NCBI GenBank assembly: GCA_022414725.1 | Contig: CM039466.1 | Location: forward strand, 10,256,027 to 10,320,026 | Length of the DNA stretch: 64,000 nt | Reading direction: 5' to 3' | From: Microglena sp. YARC | Taxonomy: Eukaryota; Chlorophyta; Chlorophyceae; Chlamydomonadales; Chlamydomonadaceae | In this document: piece after piece, positions 43,501 through 55,308 of the stretch | Position numbering within the stretch: the first letter of the stretch is position 1 | Layout: each line of letters begins with the position of its first letter | Notes under the pieces: model-generated | What the model saw: only the letters and a program-made list of their open reading frames with translations | Told to the model about the DNA's origin: nothing | The model's database searches: none | Position numbers and translations under genes: made by a program

Positions 43501-46500
43501 TTGCATGTGTAACCTGGAGTTATGTTAGGGTTTATGGTTCAGGGTTTGTTGTGTGTGTAACATGCAGGTATGTGTAGATTCTGAAGGGGGAGGGGAGAGG
43601 GGAGGGGGCTGTCTTGCTTTAGATTGGACGGATGAAACTTTGCTGTGGAGGCCATGCGACAAGAGCTGGAGCTGCAGGTGGCTACCCAAGTGCAGGAGTG
43701 TGTAAACTCTGATGGTGTGTGTGTTGGGAAGGGTGGGTGGGTGGGTGGTGGTGGTGGTGGTGGGGGGCTGTGTTGCTTTAGATTGGATGGATAAAACTGC
43801 CGTGGAGGCCATGCGATAAGAGCTGGACCAGCAGGTGGCTACCCAAGTGCAGGTGTGTGTAAACTCTGATGGTGTGTGTGTTGGGAGGGGTGGGGTGTGT
43901 GGGGGGGGGCTGTGTTGCTTTAGATTGGACCGATGAATCTCTGCTGTGCTGTGCTCTGCTCTGCTCTACCCCACTTTGACCCTCTTGGCCTTTCTGTATC
44001 CTGACCTGCCCCTCTGGCACCAGGCTGCCGTGAGGGCCTACTTCTTGTGAAATAAGTGCAAGGTTGTGAAAGGTGAACATGATGTGATGAAAATCCTGTC
44101 CTGCCCTGCCCTGCTCTGCCTGCACTTCCTGTATCCTGACCTGCCCCCCTGACACCAGGCTGCCGTGAGTGCCTACTTAGTGCGAAAGAAGGACAAGGTT
44201 GCTGAAGCAGAACATGATGTGATGAAAAGCCTGCCCTGCCCTGCCCTGCTTGCACTTCCTGTATCCTGACCTGCCCCTCTGGCACCAGGCTGCCGTGAGT
44301 GCCTACTTAGTGCGAAAGAAGGACAAGGTTGCTGAAGCTGAACATGATGTGATGAAAAGCCTGCCCTGCCCTGCCCTGCTTGCACTTCCTGTATCCTGAC
44401 CTACCCCTCTGGCACCAGGCTGCCGTGAGTGCCTACTTAGTGCGAAAGAAGGACAAGGTTGCTGAAGCAGAACATGATGTGATGAAAAGCCTGCCCTGCC
44501 CTGCCCTGCTTGCACTTCCTGTATCCTGACCTACCCCTCTGGCACCAGGCTGCCGTGAGTGCCTACTTAGTGCGAAAGAAGGACAAGGTTGCTGAAGCTG
44601 AACATGATGTGATGAAAAGCCTGCCCTGCCCTGCCCTGCTTGCACTTCTTGTATCCTGACCTACCCCTCTGGCACCAGGCTGCCGTGAGTGCCTACTTAG
44701 TGCGCAAGAAGGACAAGGTTGCTGAAGCTGAACATGATGTGATGAAAAGCCTGCCCTGCCCTGCCCTGCCCTGCTTGCACTTCCTGTATCCTGACCTACC
44801 CCTCTGACACCAGGCTGCCGTAAGAGCCTACTTCGCACGAAAGAAGTACAAGGTTGCGAAAGCTGAACATGACGTGATGAGAAGCCTGGAGGAAGCTGCG
44901 AGCAGTGGAATGTTGGAGGCGGTGAAAGCAGCAGCAGAGAAAGCAAAGAGCATGGGTAGGTTTCAGTTTTGTTTTCAGCTTTCTGGAGGTCCAGTTGTGG
45001 AGCAAAGTTGCGATGCAAGCCCGATTTCAGGATTGTGGCGTAGCACGGTATAGGGTAGAGCGCGAAGTGCTGAGTTCCGTGGGGGTTGGGGGGCAGCACA
45101 TCGCGCTGGGGTTGCACCAAGTCGCTCACTTTGCGACGCGTCGCACAAAAAATGATAGTATGTTTCCATGCCTATCTGCCCCCACCCATACTTATCAGCC
45201 CACCTAAATATTCTCATCTTGATCCGAGTATCTTTCTTATACTTCAAGACCATAACCAAAACCAATATCCATTTGCAACTGGCCATTGTTTCTTATTTGG
45301 GCTACGTGTAGCAGCTTCTTGGCAGCTTCTTTCCCTCGTCCTTGGGCCCAAACTGGAGCTAGCTAGTGTGTCTGAAATCTGACATGACAGGTATTCTAAT
45401 GAAGCTGGAAGCTCTGGGCTTGACCCAGTGGCTGGTCATTGAAGCTGGCTGGAAGCTGCCATGCGTAGCTGGAAAGAGAAATAGTGCACATAGTTGGGTG
45501 CAGCCCTAGCCAGAGCTGTATCCATAGGTGTAAGCCAAAGCCATATCCAGGGGTCCACGCACCCGTTTTCATAAACAATCAATATCCATGTGCATATAGT
45601 TAGGTGCAGCCACAGCCACAGCCGTAGTTACAGCCAAAGCTAGAGCCGTAGACACAGCCACAGCCACAGCCACTGCCAAAACCAGAGCCACAGCTAGAGC
45701 CGTAGATTCAGCCACAGCCAGAGCCACAGCCACTGCCAAAACCAGAGCCACAGCTTGAGCCGTAGATTCAGCCACAGCCAGAGCCACAGCCACTGCCAAA
45801 ACCAGAGCCACAGCTTGAGCCGTAGATTCAGCCACAGCCAGAGCCACAGCCACTGCCAAAAACCAGAGCCACAGCTTGAGCCGTAGATTCAGCCACAGCC
45901 AGAGCCACAGCCACTGCCAAAACCAGAGCCACAGCTTGAGCCGTAGATTCAGCCACAGCCAGAGCCACAGCCACTGCCAAAACCAGAGCCGCAGCTTGAG
46001 CCGTAGATTCAGCCACAGCCAGAGCCACTGCCAAAACCAGAGCCACAGCTAGAGCCGTAGATTCAGCCACAGCCAGAGCCACAGCCACTGCCAAAACCAG
46101 AGCCACAGCTTGAGCCGTAGATTCAGCCACAGCCAGAGCCACAGCCACTGCCAAAACCAGAGCCACAGCTTGAGCCGTAGATTCAGCCACAGCCAGAGCC
46201 ACAGCCACTGCCAAAACCAGAGCCACAGCTTGAGCCGTAGATTCAGCCACAGCCAGAGCCACAGCCACTGCCAAAATCAGAGCCACAGCTTGAGCCGTAG
46301 ATTCAGCCACAGCCAGAGCCACAGCCACTGCCAAAACCAGAGCCACAGCTTGAGCCGTAGATTCAGCCACAGCCAGAGCCACAGCCACTGCCAAAACCAG
46401 AGCCACAGCTAGAGCCGTAGATTCAGCCACAGCCAGACCCACAGCCACTGCCAAAACCAGAGCCACAGCTTGAGCCGTAGATTCAGCCACAGCCAGAGCC

Positions 46501-49500
46501 ACAGCCACTGCCAAAACCAGAGCCGCAGCTTGAGCCGTAGATTCAGCCACAGCCAGAGCCACAGCCACTGCCAAAACCAGAGCCACAGCTAGAGCCGTAG
46601 ATTCAGCCACAGCCAGAGCCACAGCCACTGCCAAAACCAGAGCCACAGCTTGAGCCGTAGATTCAGCCACAGCCAGAGCCACAGCCACTGCCAAAACCAG
46701 AGCCACAGCTTGAGCCGTAGATTCAGGGGTCCACGCACCCGTTGTCATAGTAAGGAATGATAACGCCTGGGGCAAGGCGTGGTATTAAGGGAGACCCGTC
46801 TTACGACGGTAGAGAACGGGCTGCTACTTTACCTGGGCAAAGCTACCATGGCGGTTGACAGCGACCGCAAACACTACATCCCAACTGTAGGGATTCGAAC
46901 CCAGCACCTTCTTCGGTCTTGCCTAATGATCGACCAGTGAGCCATTCTCCGAACCGGGTCCCGTTGTCATAAACAATCAATATCTACGTGTACATAGTTG
47001 GGTGCAGCCACAGCCACAGCCGTATCCATAGGTGTAAGCCAAAGCTATATTCAGGGGTCCATGCACCCGTTGTGATAAACAATCAATATCCATGTGCACA
47101 TAGTTGGGTGCAGCCACAGCCAGAGCCACAGCCAGAGCCACAGCCGTAGTTACAGCCACAGCTGAAGCAATAGGCACAGCCACAGCCAGAACCACAGCTA
47201 GAGCCGTAGCCACAGCCACAGCAAGAACCACAGCCACAGCTAGAGCCGTAGCCACAGCCAGAACCACAGCCACAGTCAGAACCATAACCACAGCCAGAAC
47301 CACAGCCAAAGCCGTATCCACAGCCATAGCCACAGCCACAGCCAGAACCACAGCCACAGCCAGAGCCGTAGCCATAGCCATAGCCACAGCCACAGCCACA
47401 GCCACAGCCACAGCCAGAACCACAGCCACAGCCAGAGCCGTAGCCATAGCCACAGCCAGAGCCACAGCCACAGCCATAGCCACAGCCACAGCCAGAGCCG
47501 TAGCCATAGCCACAGCCATAGCCACAGCCAGAACCACAGCCACAGCCAGAACCACAGCCACAGCCAGAACCATAACCACAGCCATAACCACAGCCACAGC
47601 CAGATTCACAGCCACAGCCAGAGCCGTAGCCATAGCCACAGCCATAGCCACAGCCACAGCCAGAACCACAGCCACAGCCAGAGCCGTAGCCACAGCCAGA
47701 ACCACAGCCACAGCCAGAACCACAGCCACAGCCAGATTCACAGCCACAGCCACAGCCAGAGCCGTAGCCACAGCCACAGAGAGAACCACAGCCACATACA
47801 GAGCTGAAGCCACAGCCAGAGCCACAGCCAGAGCCACAGCCAGAGCCAGAGCCGTAGCCACAGCCAGAACTACAGCCACAGCCACAGCCAGAACCACAGC
47901 CACAGCCAGATTCACAGCCACAGCCAAAGCCGTAGCCACAGCCACAGACAGAACACAGCCACAGACAGAGCCGTAGCCACAGCCACAGCCAGAACCACAG
48001 CCACAGCCCTAGCCACAGCCACAGCCTCAGCCAGAGCCGTTGCCACAACCAGAGCCACAGCCAGAGCCAGAGCCACAGCCACAGCCTGACCTAGAACCAC
48101 AGCCAGAGCTGTAGCCACAGCCAGAACCAAAGCCAGAGCCGTAGCCACAGCCAGAACCACAGCCACAGCCAGAGCCAGAATCACAGCCATAACCACAACC
48201 ACAGCTAGAGCCAGAACCACAGCCACTGCCAGATCCGTAGCCACAGCCAGAACCACAGCCAGAGCCACAGCCAGAACCACAGCCACAGCTGTAGCCACAG
48301 CCAGAACCACAGCCAGAGCCACAGCCACAGCTGTAGCCACAGCCAGAACCACAGCCACAGCCAGAGCCAGAACCACATAGTCACAGCCACAGCCAGAACC
48401 ACAGCCACAGCCAGAGCCGTAGCCACAGCCAGAACCACAGCCAGAGCCAGAGCCAGAGCCAGAGCCGCAGCCAGAGCCGTAGTCATATCCACAGCCAGAA
48501 CCACAGCTTTAGCCAGAGCTAGAGCCGTAATCACAGCCACAGCCAGAGCAGTAGCCACAGCCAGAGGAACAGCCACAGCAACAGCAACAGCTGTAGACAC
48601 AGCCATAGCCACAGCCGTAGCCACAGCAACAGCTACAGCCGTAGCTACAGCCGTAGCTACAGCCAGAGCCACAGCCACAGCTAGAGCCGTAATCATAGCC
48701 ACAGGCAGAACCACAGCCAGAGCCACAGCCACAGCCTGAGCCAGAGACACAGCCAGAGCGGTAGCCACAGCCAGAACCACAGCCAGAGCCACAGCCTCAG
48801 CCACAGCCTCAGCCGCAGCCTGAGCCAGAGACACAGCCAGAGCGGTAGCCACAGCCAGAGACACAGCCACAGCCTGAGCCAGAGACACAGCCAGAACCAC
48901 AGCCAGAGCCAGAGCCGTAGCCACAGACGGAGCTACAGCCATAGCCTGAGCCAGAGACACAGCCACAGCCAGAGCCAGAGCGGTAGCCACAGCCTGAGCC
49001 AGAGACACAGCCAGAACCACAACCAGAGCCAGAGCGGTAGCCACAGCCAGAGCTACAGCCATAGCCTGAGCCAGAGACACAGCCACAGCCAGAGCCAGAG
49101 CGGTAGCCACAGCCAGAGCTACAGCCAGGGCCAGAGCGGTAGCCAGAGACACAGCCACAGCTAGAGCTTTAGATTCAGCCACAGCCAGAGCCGTAGCCAC
49201 AGCGACAGCTAGAGCCGTAGATTCAGCCACAGCCAGAGCTGTAGCCACAGCCACAGCCACAGCCGTAGCCACAGCCAGAACCACAGCCACAGCCTCAGCC
49301 GCAGCCACAGCCTCAGCCACAGCCTCAGCCGCAGCCTGAGCCAGAGACACAGCCAGAGCGGTAGCCACAGCCAGAGCCGCAGCCACAGCCTGATCCAGAG
49401 ACACAGCCAGAACCACAGCCAGAGGCAGAGCGGTAGCCACAGCCAGAGCTACAGTCATAGCCTGAGCCAGAGACACAGACACAGCCAGAGCCAGAGCTAC

Positions 49501-52500
49501 AGCCAGGGCCAGAGCGGTAGCCAGAGCCAGAGCCACAGCTAGAGCTGTAGATTCAGCCACAGCCAGAGACGTAGCCACAGCCACAGCTAGAGCCGTAGAT
49601 TCAGCCACAGCCAGAGCTGTAGCCACAGCCACCGCCAGAACCGTAGATTCAGCCAGAGCCGTAGCCACAGCCAGAACCACAGCCACAGCCACAGTCGTAG
49701 CCACAGCCACAGCTAGAGCCGTAGATTCAGCCACAGCAACAGCCGTAGCCACAGCCAGAGCTGTATCTGTGGACGGGGATTCCAAGGTGGCTGCTCCAGC
49801 AATTCAGTCCAAGGCAGCTGTTGACCAACCCATATCCATGCCGATGCTTTTAAGCCTATGCCAGTTTTAATGTGTCTTTTTTCATGCTCCTGCGCCAATG
49901 GTCAGGCTTGTCTGTGGACGGTGATACCAAGGTAGTCGCTCTAGGGACTCAAACCAAGACATCTGCTGACTAACTCATATCCATGCTGATGCTTGTGTGC
50001 CCATGCTCATTTGTTTAGGCCTACGCCAGTGTGTATGTACCTATTCTCGTGTTCCTGCGCCAATGGTCTGGTCTGTCGGTGAACGGTGATGCCAAGGTAG
50101 CCGCTCTAGCGACTCAAACCAAGACAGCTGCTAACCAACTAATATCCATGCTGATGCTTGTGTGCCCATGCTCATTTCTTTAGGCCTATGCCAGTGTTAA
50201 TGTGCCTTTGCTCATGCTCCTGCGCCTATGCTCAGGTCTGTCTGTGGACGGTGATGCCAAGGTAGCCGCTCTAGAGACCCAGTCAAAAGCAGCCGCTGAC
50301 AAACTTGTTCATTCGGCTCAAAACGAAACCCACATTGGCTTCACGACCGCCCTTCAAGCAGCGCAGCGCTACCGCCACCTGGCCGGGGTGGTGGCCCAGT
50401 GCGAGGAGGTTTTTGGACAAAGGAGGGCTGCGACCGAAGCTGCCCTCCAGAGGGCGGCTGAGAATGAGCCCATGCGCAAGTGTGTGGCTCAGCTGGAGGC
50501 TGCTGCACAGCTAAGGTCTGAGCCAGCCATGTTGTCTGCGGTTTTGGACGGCGTGCGCAAGCGAGATGCGTCTATTGGTGCGGCCCTGCTGGTGAGGCTA
50601 GGGTGTAGGGTTGGAGGGCCCAGTGGGGAGGGCTTAGAGGGGAGGTTTGTTTTTGATTGGTGGCACAGGTTTGCTTTTTCAGAAAGCTTTTGGCTGCTGC
50701 TCAGCTAAGGTCTGAGCTAGCCATGATATCTGCGGTTTGTATGGCGTGCGCAACATAGCTTTTCGTTTCCGCTACGAGCAGCAGCTTCTAGGCAGCTCCC
50801 CTGGCTTGCTTTCCAGCTAGACCTATTGCAACATAGTGCATCTCTTAGCTGACAAAATCATCCGTCCAATACTGTTGACATCTTGGGGACTACCACAGTG
50901 GCTGGCTCAAGGAGCTGCCTAGAAGCTGTTGAAAGATTAGGGACTAGCTCAGTGGCTGGCTCAAGGGGCTGCCTAGGAGCTGTTGAAAGATTAGGGACTA
51001 GCTCAGTGGCTGGCTCAAGGAGCTGCCTAGAAGCTGTTGAAAGATTAGGGTCTAGCTCAGTGGCTGGCTCAAGGAGCTGCCTAGAAGCTGTTGAAAGATT
51101 AGGGTCTAGCTCAGTGGCTGGCTCAAGGGGCTGCCTAGAATCTGTTGAAAGATTAGGGTCTAGCTCATTGGCTGGCTCAAGGAGCTGCCTAGAATCTGTT
51201 GAAAGATTAGGGTCTAGCTCAGTGGCTGGCTTATGGGGCTGCCTAGAAGCTGTTGAAAGATTAGGGACTAGCACAGTGGCTGGCTCAAGGAGCTGCCTAG
51301 GAGCTGTTGAAAGATTAGGGTCTAGCTCAGTGGCTGGCTCAAGGGGCTGCCTAGAAGCTGTTGAAAGATTAGGGACTAGCACAGTGGCTGGCTCAAGGAG
51401 CTGCCTAGAAGCTGTTGAAAGATTAGGGTCTAGCTCAGTGGCTGGCTCAAGGGGCTGCCTAGAAGCTGTTGAAAGATTAGGGACTAGCTCAGTGGCTGGC
51501 TCAAGGAGCTGCCTAGAAGCTGTTGAAAGATTAGGGTCTGGCTCAGTGGCTGGCTCAAGGAGTTGCCTAGAAGCTGTTGAAAGATTAGGGTCTAGCACAG
51601 TGGCTGGCTCAAGGAGCTGCTTAGAAGCTTCTGCTCGTAGCGGAAAAGAATTGGAATACATGGTGCGAAAGCGAGGATGCTTATATTGGTGCGGCCCCGC
51701 AGGTGAGGCTAGGGTGTAGGGTTGGAGGGCCTATTGGAGGGCCCAGAGGAGGGCCCTTTGGGGGGCCTAGAGGTGAAACAGTCTGGCACACAGATCCCCC
51801 CCCTCCCCCCCCCCCCCCCCCCCCCCCCCACGTCCACACCCCCACGTCCACACCCTCAGACCCAACCACCCATCGACCCATTTGTAGGTAGCTGCCAGTG
51901 CGAATCCCTACGATCCGGTTGCCTTTCAGCTGTTGATTAAGAGGGCTGGAGATCCCACCACCCACCACCACCACACCACAAAAAACCACCACAACACAAC
52001 ACACATATCTTCCTCCCCCCCCTCCCCCCAACACCCCGCATCCACATCCGCTGACCCAACCACCCACCTACCCATTTGTAGGAAGCTGCCAGTGCGAACC
52101 CCTACGATCCAATTGCCTTCCAGTTGTTGAGTAAGAGGGCTGGAGATCTAGGATTCGGCGGTGATGCTGCTGCAGCCAGGAGCATCGTGGACAAGAGGAG
52201 GCGTGTGTTTGCCAATCAGTTGCCTACACAGGCACAAGACGCTTCAGCCGAGACCATGCAAGCCCTAATTTCCGAGGCTCGGCTGCTAGGCCTGGATCGT
52301 GAGGCTCAGAATTTGACAGCTCAGCTGTCCTCTCAGCGATCCGCCTTGGTAGCGGCCCTGGACAGTGCTGCTACCGCGGGGAGGCAGGCCCAATTTGATG
52401 CGCTGATGATCAAGGTGGAGCATCTAGGGCTTGGGGGTTCAGATGAGCTGGCCAAGGCGGCTGACAAGCTGGCAGCCAGCCAGCACGCTCTTGCCTCGAC

Positions 52501-55272
52501 CTTGTCGGAGGCTGCTGCTAGGGGGACCTTTGCTGAGTACCGAACAGCCAGGTGTGTTCTATGTATATATGCATGTATGTATGAATGTATGTTACCAACC
52601 AGGCCTCATTGATACGAGCACCTTGGGCGCATACCTGCTTTGTGCTTTCTGCTCGTTGCGCTGCCTGATTTTGCCTGCAATTTTTCACTTGAATGTATGT
52701 ATGTAGGTATGTAGGTAGGTATGAATGTTTGCATTTATGTATGTATGTAGGTGTGTATTTATGTATGAACGTATATTAGGCTCACGTTGCACTGCTCACT
52801 GTGTATTGTTCTGCCTATTCAAATGTATGTATGTACATATGTATGGTCCACCGGCTTTTCCTGGGCCGCCAGCTTTTCCTGGACCACCGACTCTTCCAGG
52901 ACCTCCCCCACAACCACTCACGGGACCCCTCACTGAAAGAGTGAGACTAGTAACGGTCCTTCCCACTGCAGGGTACCAGCTCACTAGGTAGGACCATCTT
53001 GTCTCACATTGCCCTGCAGGTCCTCAAGGGTGGAAGCAAAGGAGTCTCACGCATTGGGGGTTCCCACTTCTATGGGAGACTAGACTCCCAGGGTGGATGG
53101 GTGTGTGTGTGTGGTGGGGGGGGGGGTCCTGGGGGTACCCACTGTCCATGGGAAACTAGACTCCCAGGGTGTGTGTGTGTGTGGGTGGGTGGGTGGGGTG
53201 GGGTGGGGGGGGGTCCTGGGGTACCCACTTCCATGGGAGACTAGACTCCCAGGGTGGGTGGGTGGGTCCTGGGGGGTACCCCCTTTAATGGGAGAATAAA
53301 CTCCCAGGGGATGCTGGGGGGGTCCTGGGGAACTACAATATACATACATTTAAATGACGAACAAATAACAACACATAAACAATAATAAACAAAATCGCCG
53401 TATGGTGTTTTTCTAACAATACAGTCTTGTTTCTACCAGTTACTGATCACGCCTCACTTCTGGCCCCACCCCCTTCTTCTGACCACTCTCCCACCTCCCC
53501 CCCCAAACCCCCCAACCCCAACCCCAACCCACCTCACTCCCCCCCCCACCCCCCCGTTCCCCCGACCCCACTCCCACCTCCAACCCCCTCCCCCCCCACC
53601 CCCCCTCCCCCCCCGCCCTAACCCCAACCCACCTCGCTCCCCCCCCCCCAACCCCCCACCCCCCCCCCCCCCCCCCCCCCCCGACCCCACTCCTTCCCCG
53701 ACCTCTCGACCCCCACCCACCCACCCACCCACCTCACCCCACCCCCCACCCCCCTACTCCACTCCCACCTCCCGACCCTACTCCCACCTCCACCCCTGAC
53801 CCCCGACCTCAACCCCCAACCCCAACCCAACCCCAACCCACTCCTAACCCCTGACCCCAACCCACCCCGACCCCACCCCAAACCCCCACCTCAACCCCAA
53901 CCCCAATCCCCTCACCCCAACCCCTACCTCAACCCTCACCCCAACCCCACTCCCACCCCATGCAGGCGACAAGCCATCCGGAGTGGCTGCCACAGCGAAG
54001 TAGATCTAGCCCAGCGTTCCATGGAGGCACGGAGGCAGGCCTCAGGCCAACAGCTCTCAGTTGCCCTGAGAGCCTTGTGGGCTGCCACTGCACCCCTCAA
54101 CCCACACGCCAGCTCCCGCTCCCCCCGCGCCTCCGCACCTAACCCCAACGCCTCCCAGGCCCTACAGCAGCTGCTGAAGCTCACTATGACCATGTCAGCC
54201 GCCCTAGGTCTAGGCTGGGACCTAAACGTCAGCCTCGTAGGGTCTGGAGGGGACTTCAGCGTTCCCGAGGGTCCCTCCACCTCCTATGCCAGCTCATCGC
54301 CACCCGGTAGGCTGGCGCCCTCCCCCCCGGCTGCTCCTCGGACACAGGGACAGGCCCACAAGCGGAGTCTGTCCATGGTCCCGGCCAGGCCCTCCTTGGA
54401 GGGCAAGAGCCATACCCTGGCTGGGGCCACGCCACCAAAGGAAGTGAACCAAGCCATTCAGGACCTCCAGGCTGTCGCTGGCTCTGTTCCTGGCGCTGTT
54501 GCTAACGCTGACTTGATAGGTGAAAGCTTGAAAACGTCAGCCCTTGACTTGTGGCAGGCCCTGGTGCTATCCCATGATTTGGGCATGCTTGGCAATGCAC
54601 AGTCGGCCTTGGCAGCAGCGCAGCTGCACTTGAAGGTACAGTTGGCAGAAGGGTCTTTCTATACAGCCCAGGCTCTGGTGGCACGTGACTACTGGGGCAG
54701 GCCCTCGCTGCCAGCCTGGCCAGCTGTGTCAGACAGCCTGGCAGCAGCAGCAGCAGCAGCTCCAGATGAGCTGTCAATCTACTGGGTGGCAGATGAGTGG
54801 GCGCTGAATCGCACGTACTGCAGCAGTACACCCACTGTTGCTGAGGTGGACACGATAGCAGCCAGGGTGGCGGACTTAGCTTCAGAGGGCAAGGCTAAGG
54901 GGATGGTACCCTTGTGGCCTCCTCTTCCCCAGTCTGTGTTCAGCCCCCTGAGCAGGCCCCCCCTGCCAGCCGCCCTCCCGCCCCCTGCTGCAATGTCAGC
55001 CCTAGCTGCTGGGCGGCAGAACCCAGGAGCTGGGAAAGGAGCTGTTGGTGGACAGGTGTTGAGTGAAGCCATGTTGCACTCTAACTCTCCAGGCAGTGAC
55101 CTGGCGGCAGTTTCCCGACTGGATTTGGGGCTGGAACGGCCTCACCAGCCTGGCCTGGGTCTGTACTTGTGGTGCCCAAAATTGGAGGTAAAGCCCTAGC
55201 TGGGTGTGTGTCTGGGTTGGGTCTCTCACTAGTAAGATAACCACGGCAATTTGACCCTTGTTTTGGCCTAAT

Positions 55273-55308
<36 letters not shown>

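Noticed and set aside
45569..49785. Minus-strand frames of 315, 322 and 526 codons rich in Ala/Val/Leu
   Set aside because: They follow 60-bp and 6-bp repeats exactly and other frames in the same DNA are open too.
50858..51719. Open frames on both strands of 267 and 278 codons
   Set aside because: A 54-bp repeat inside a TIR element; both strands open is expected from the unit.
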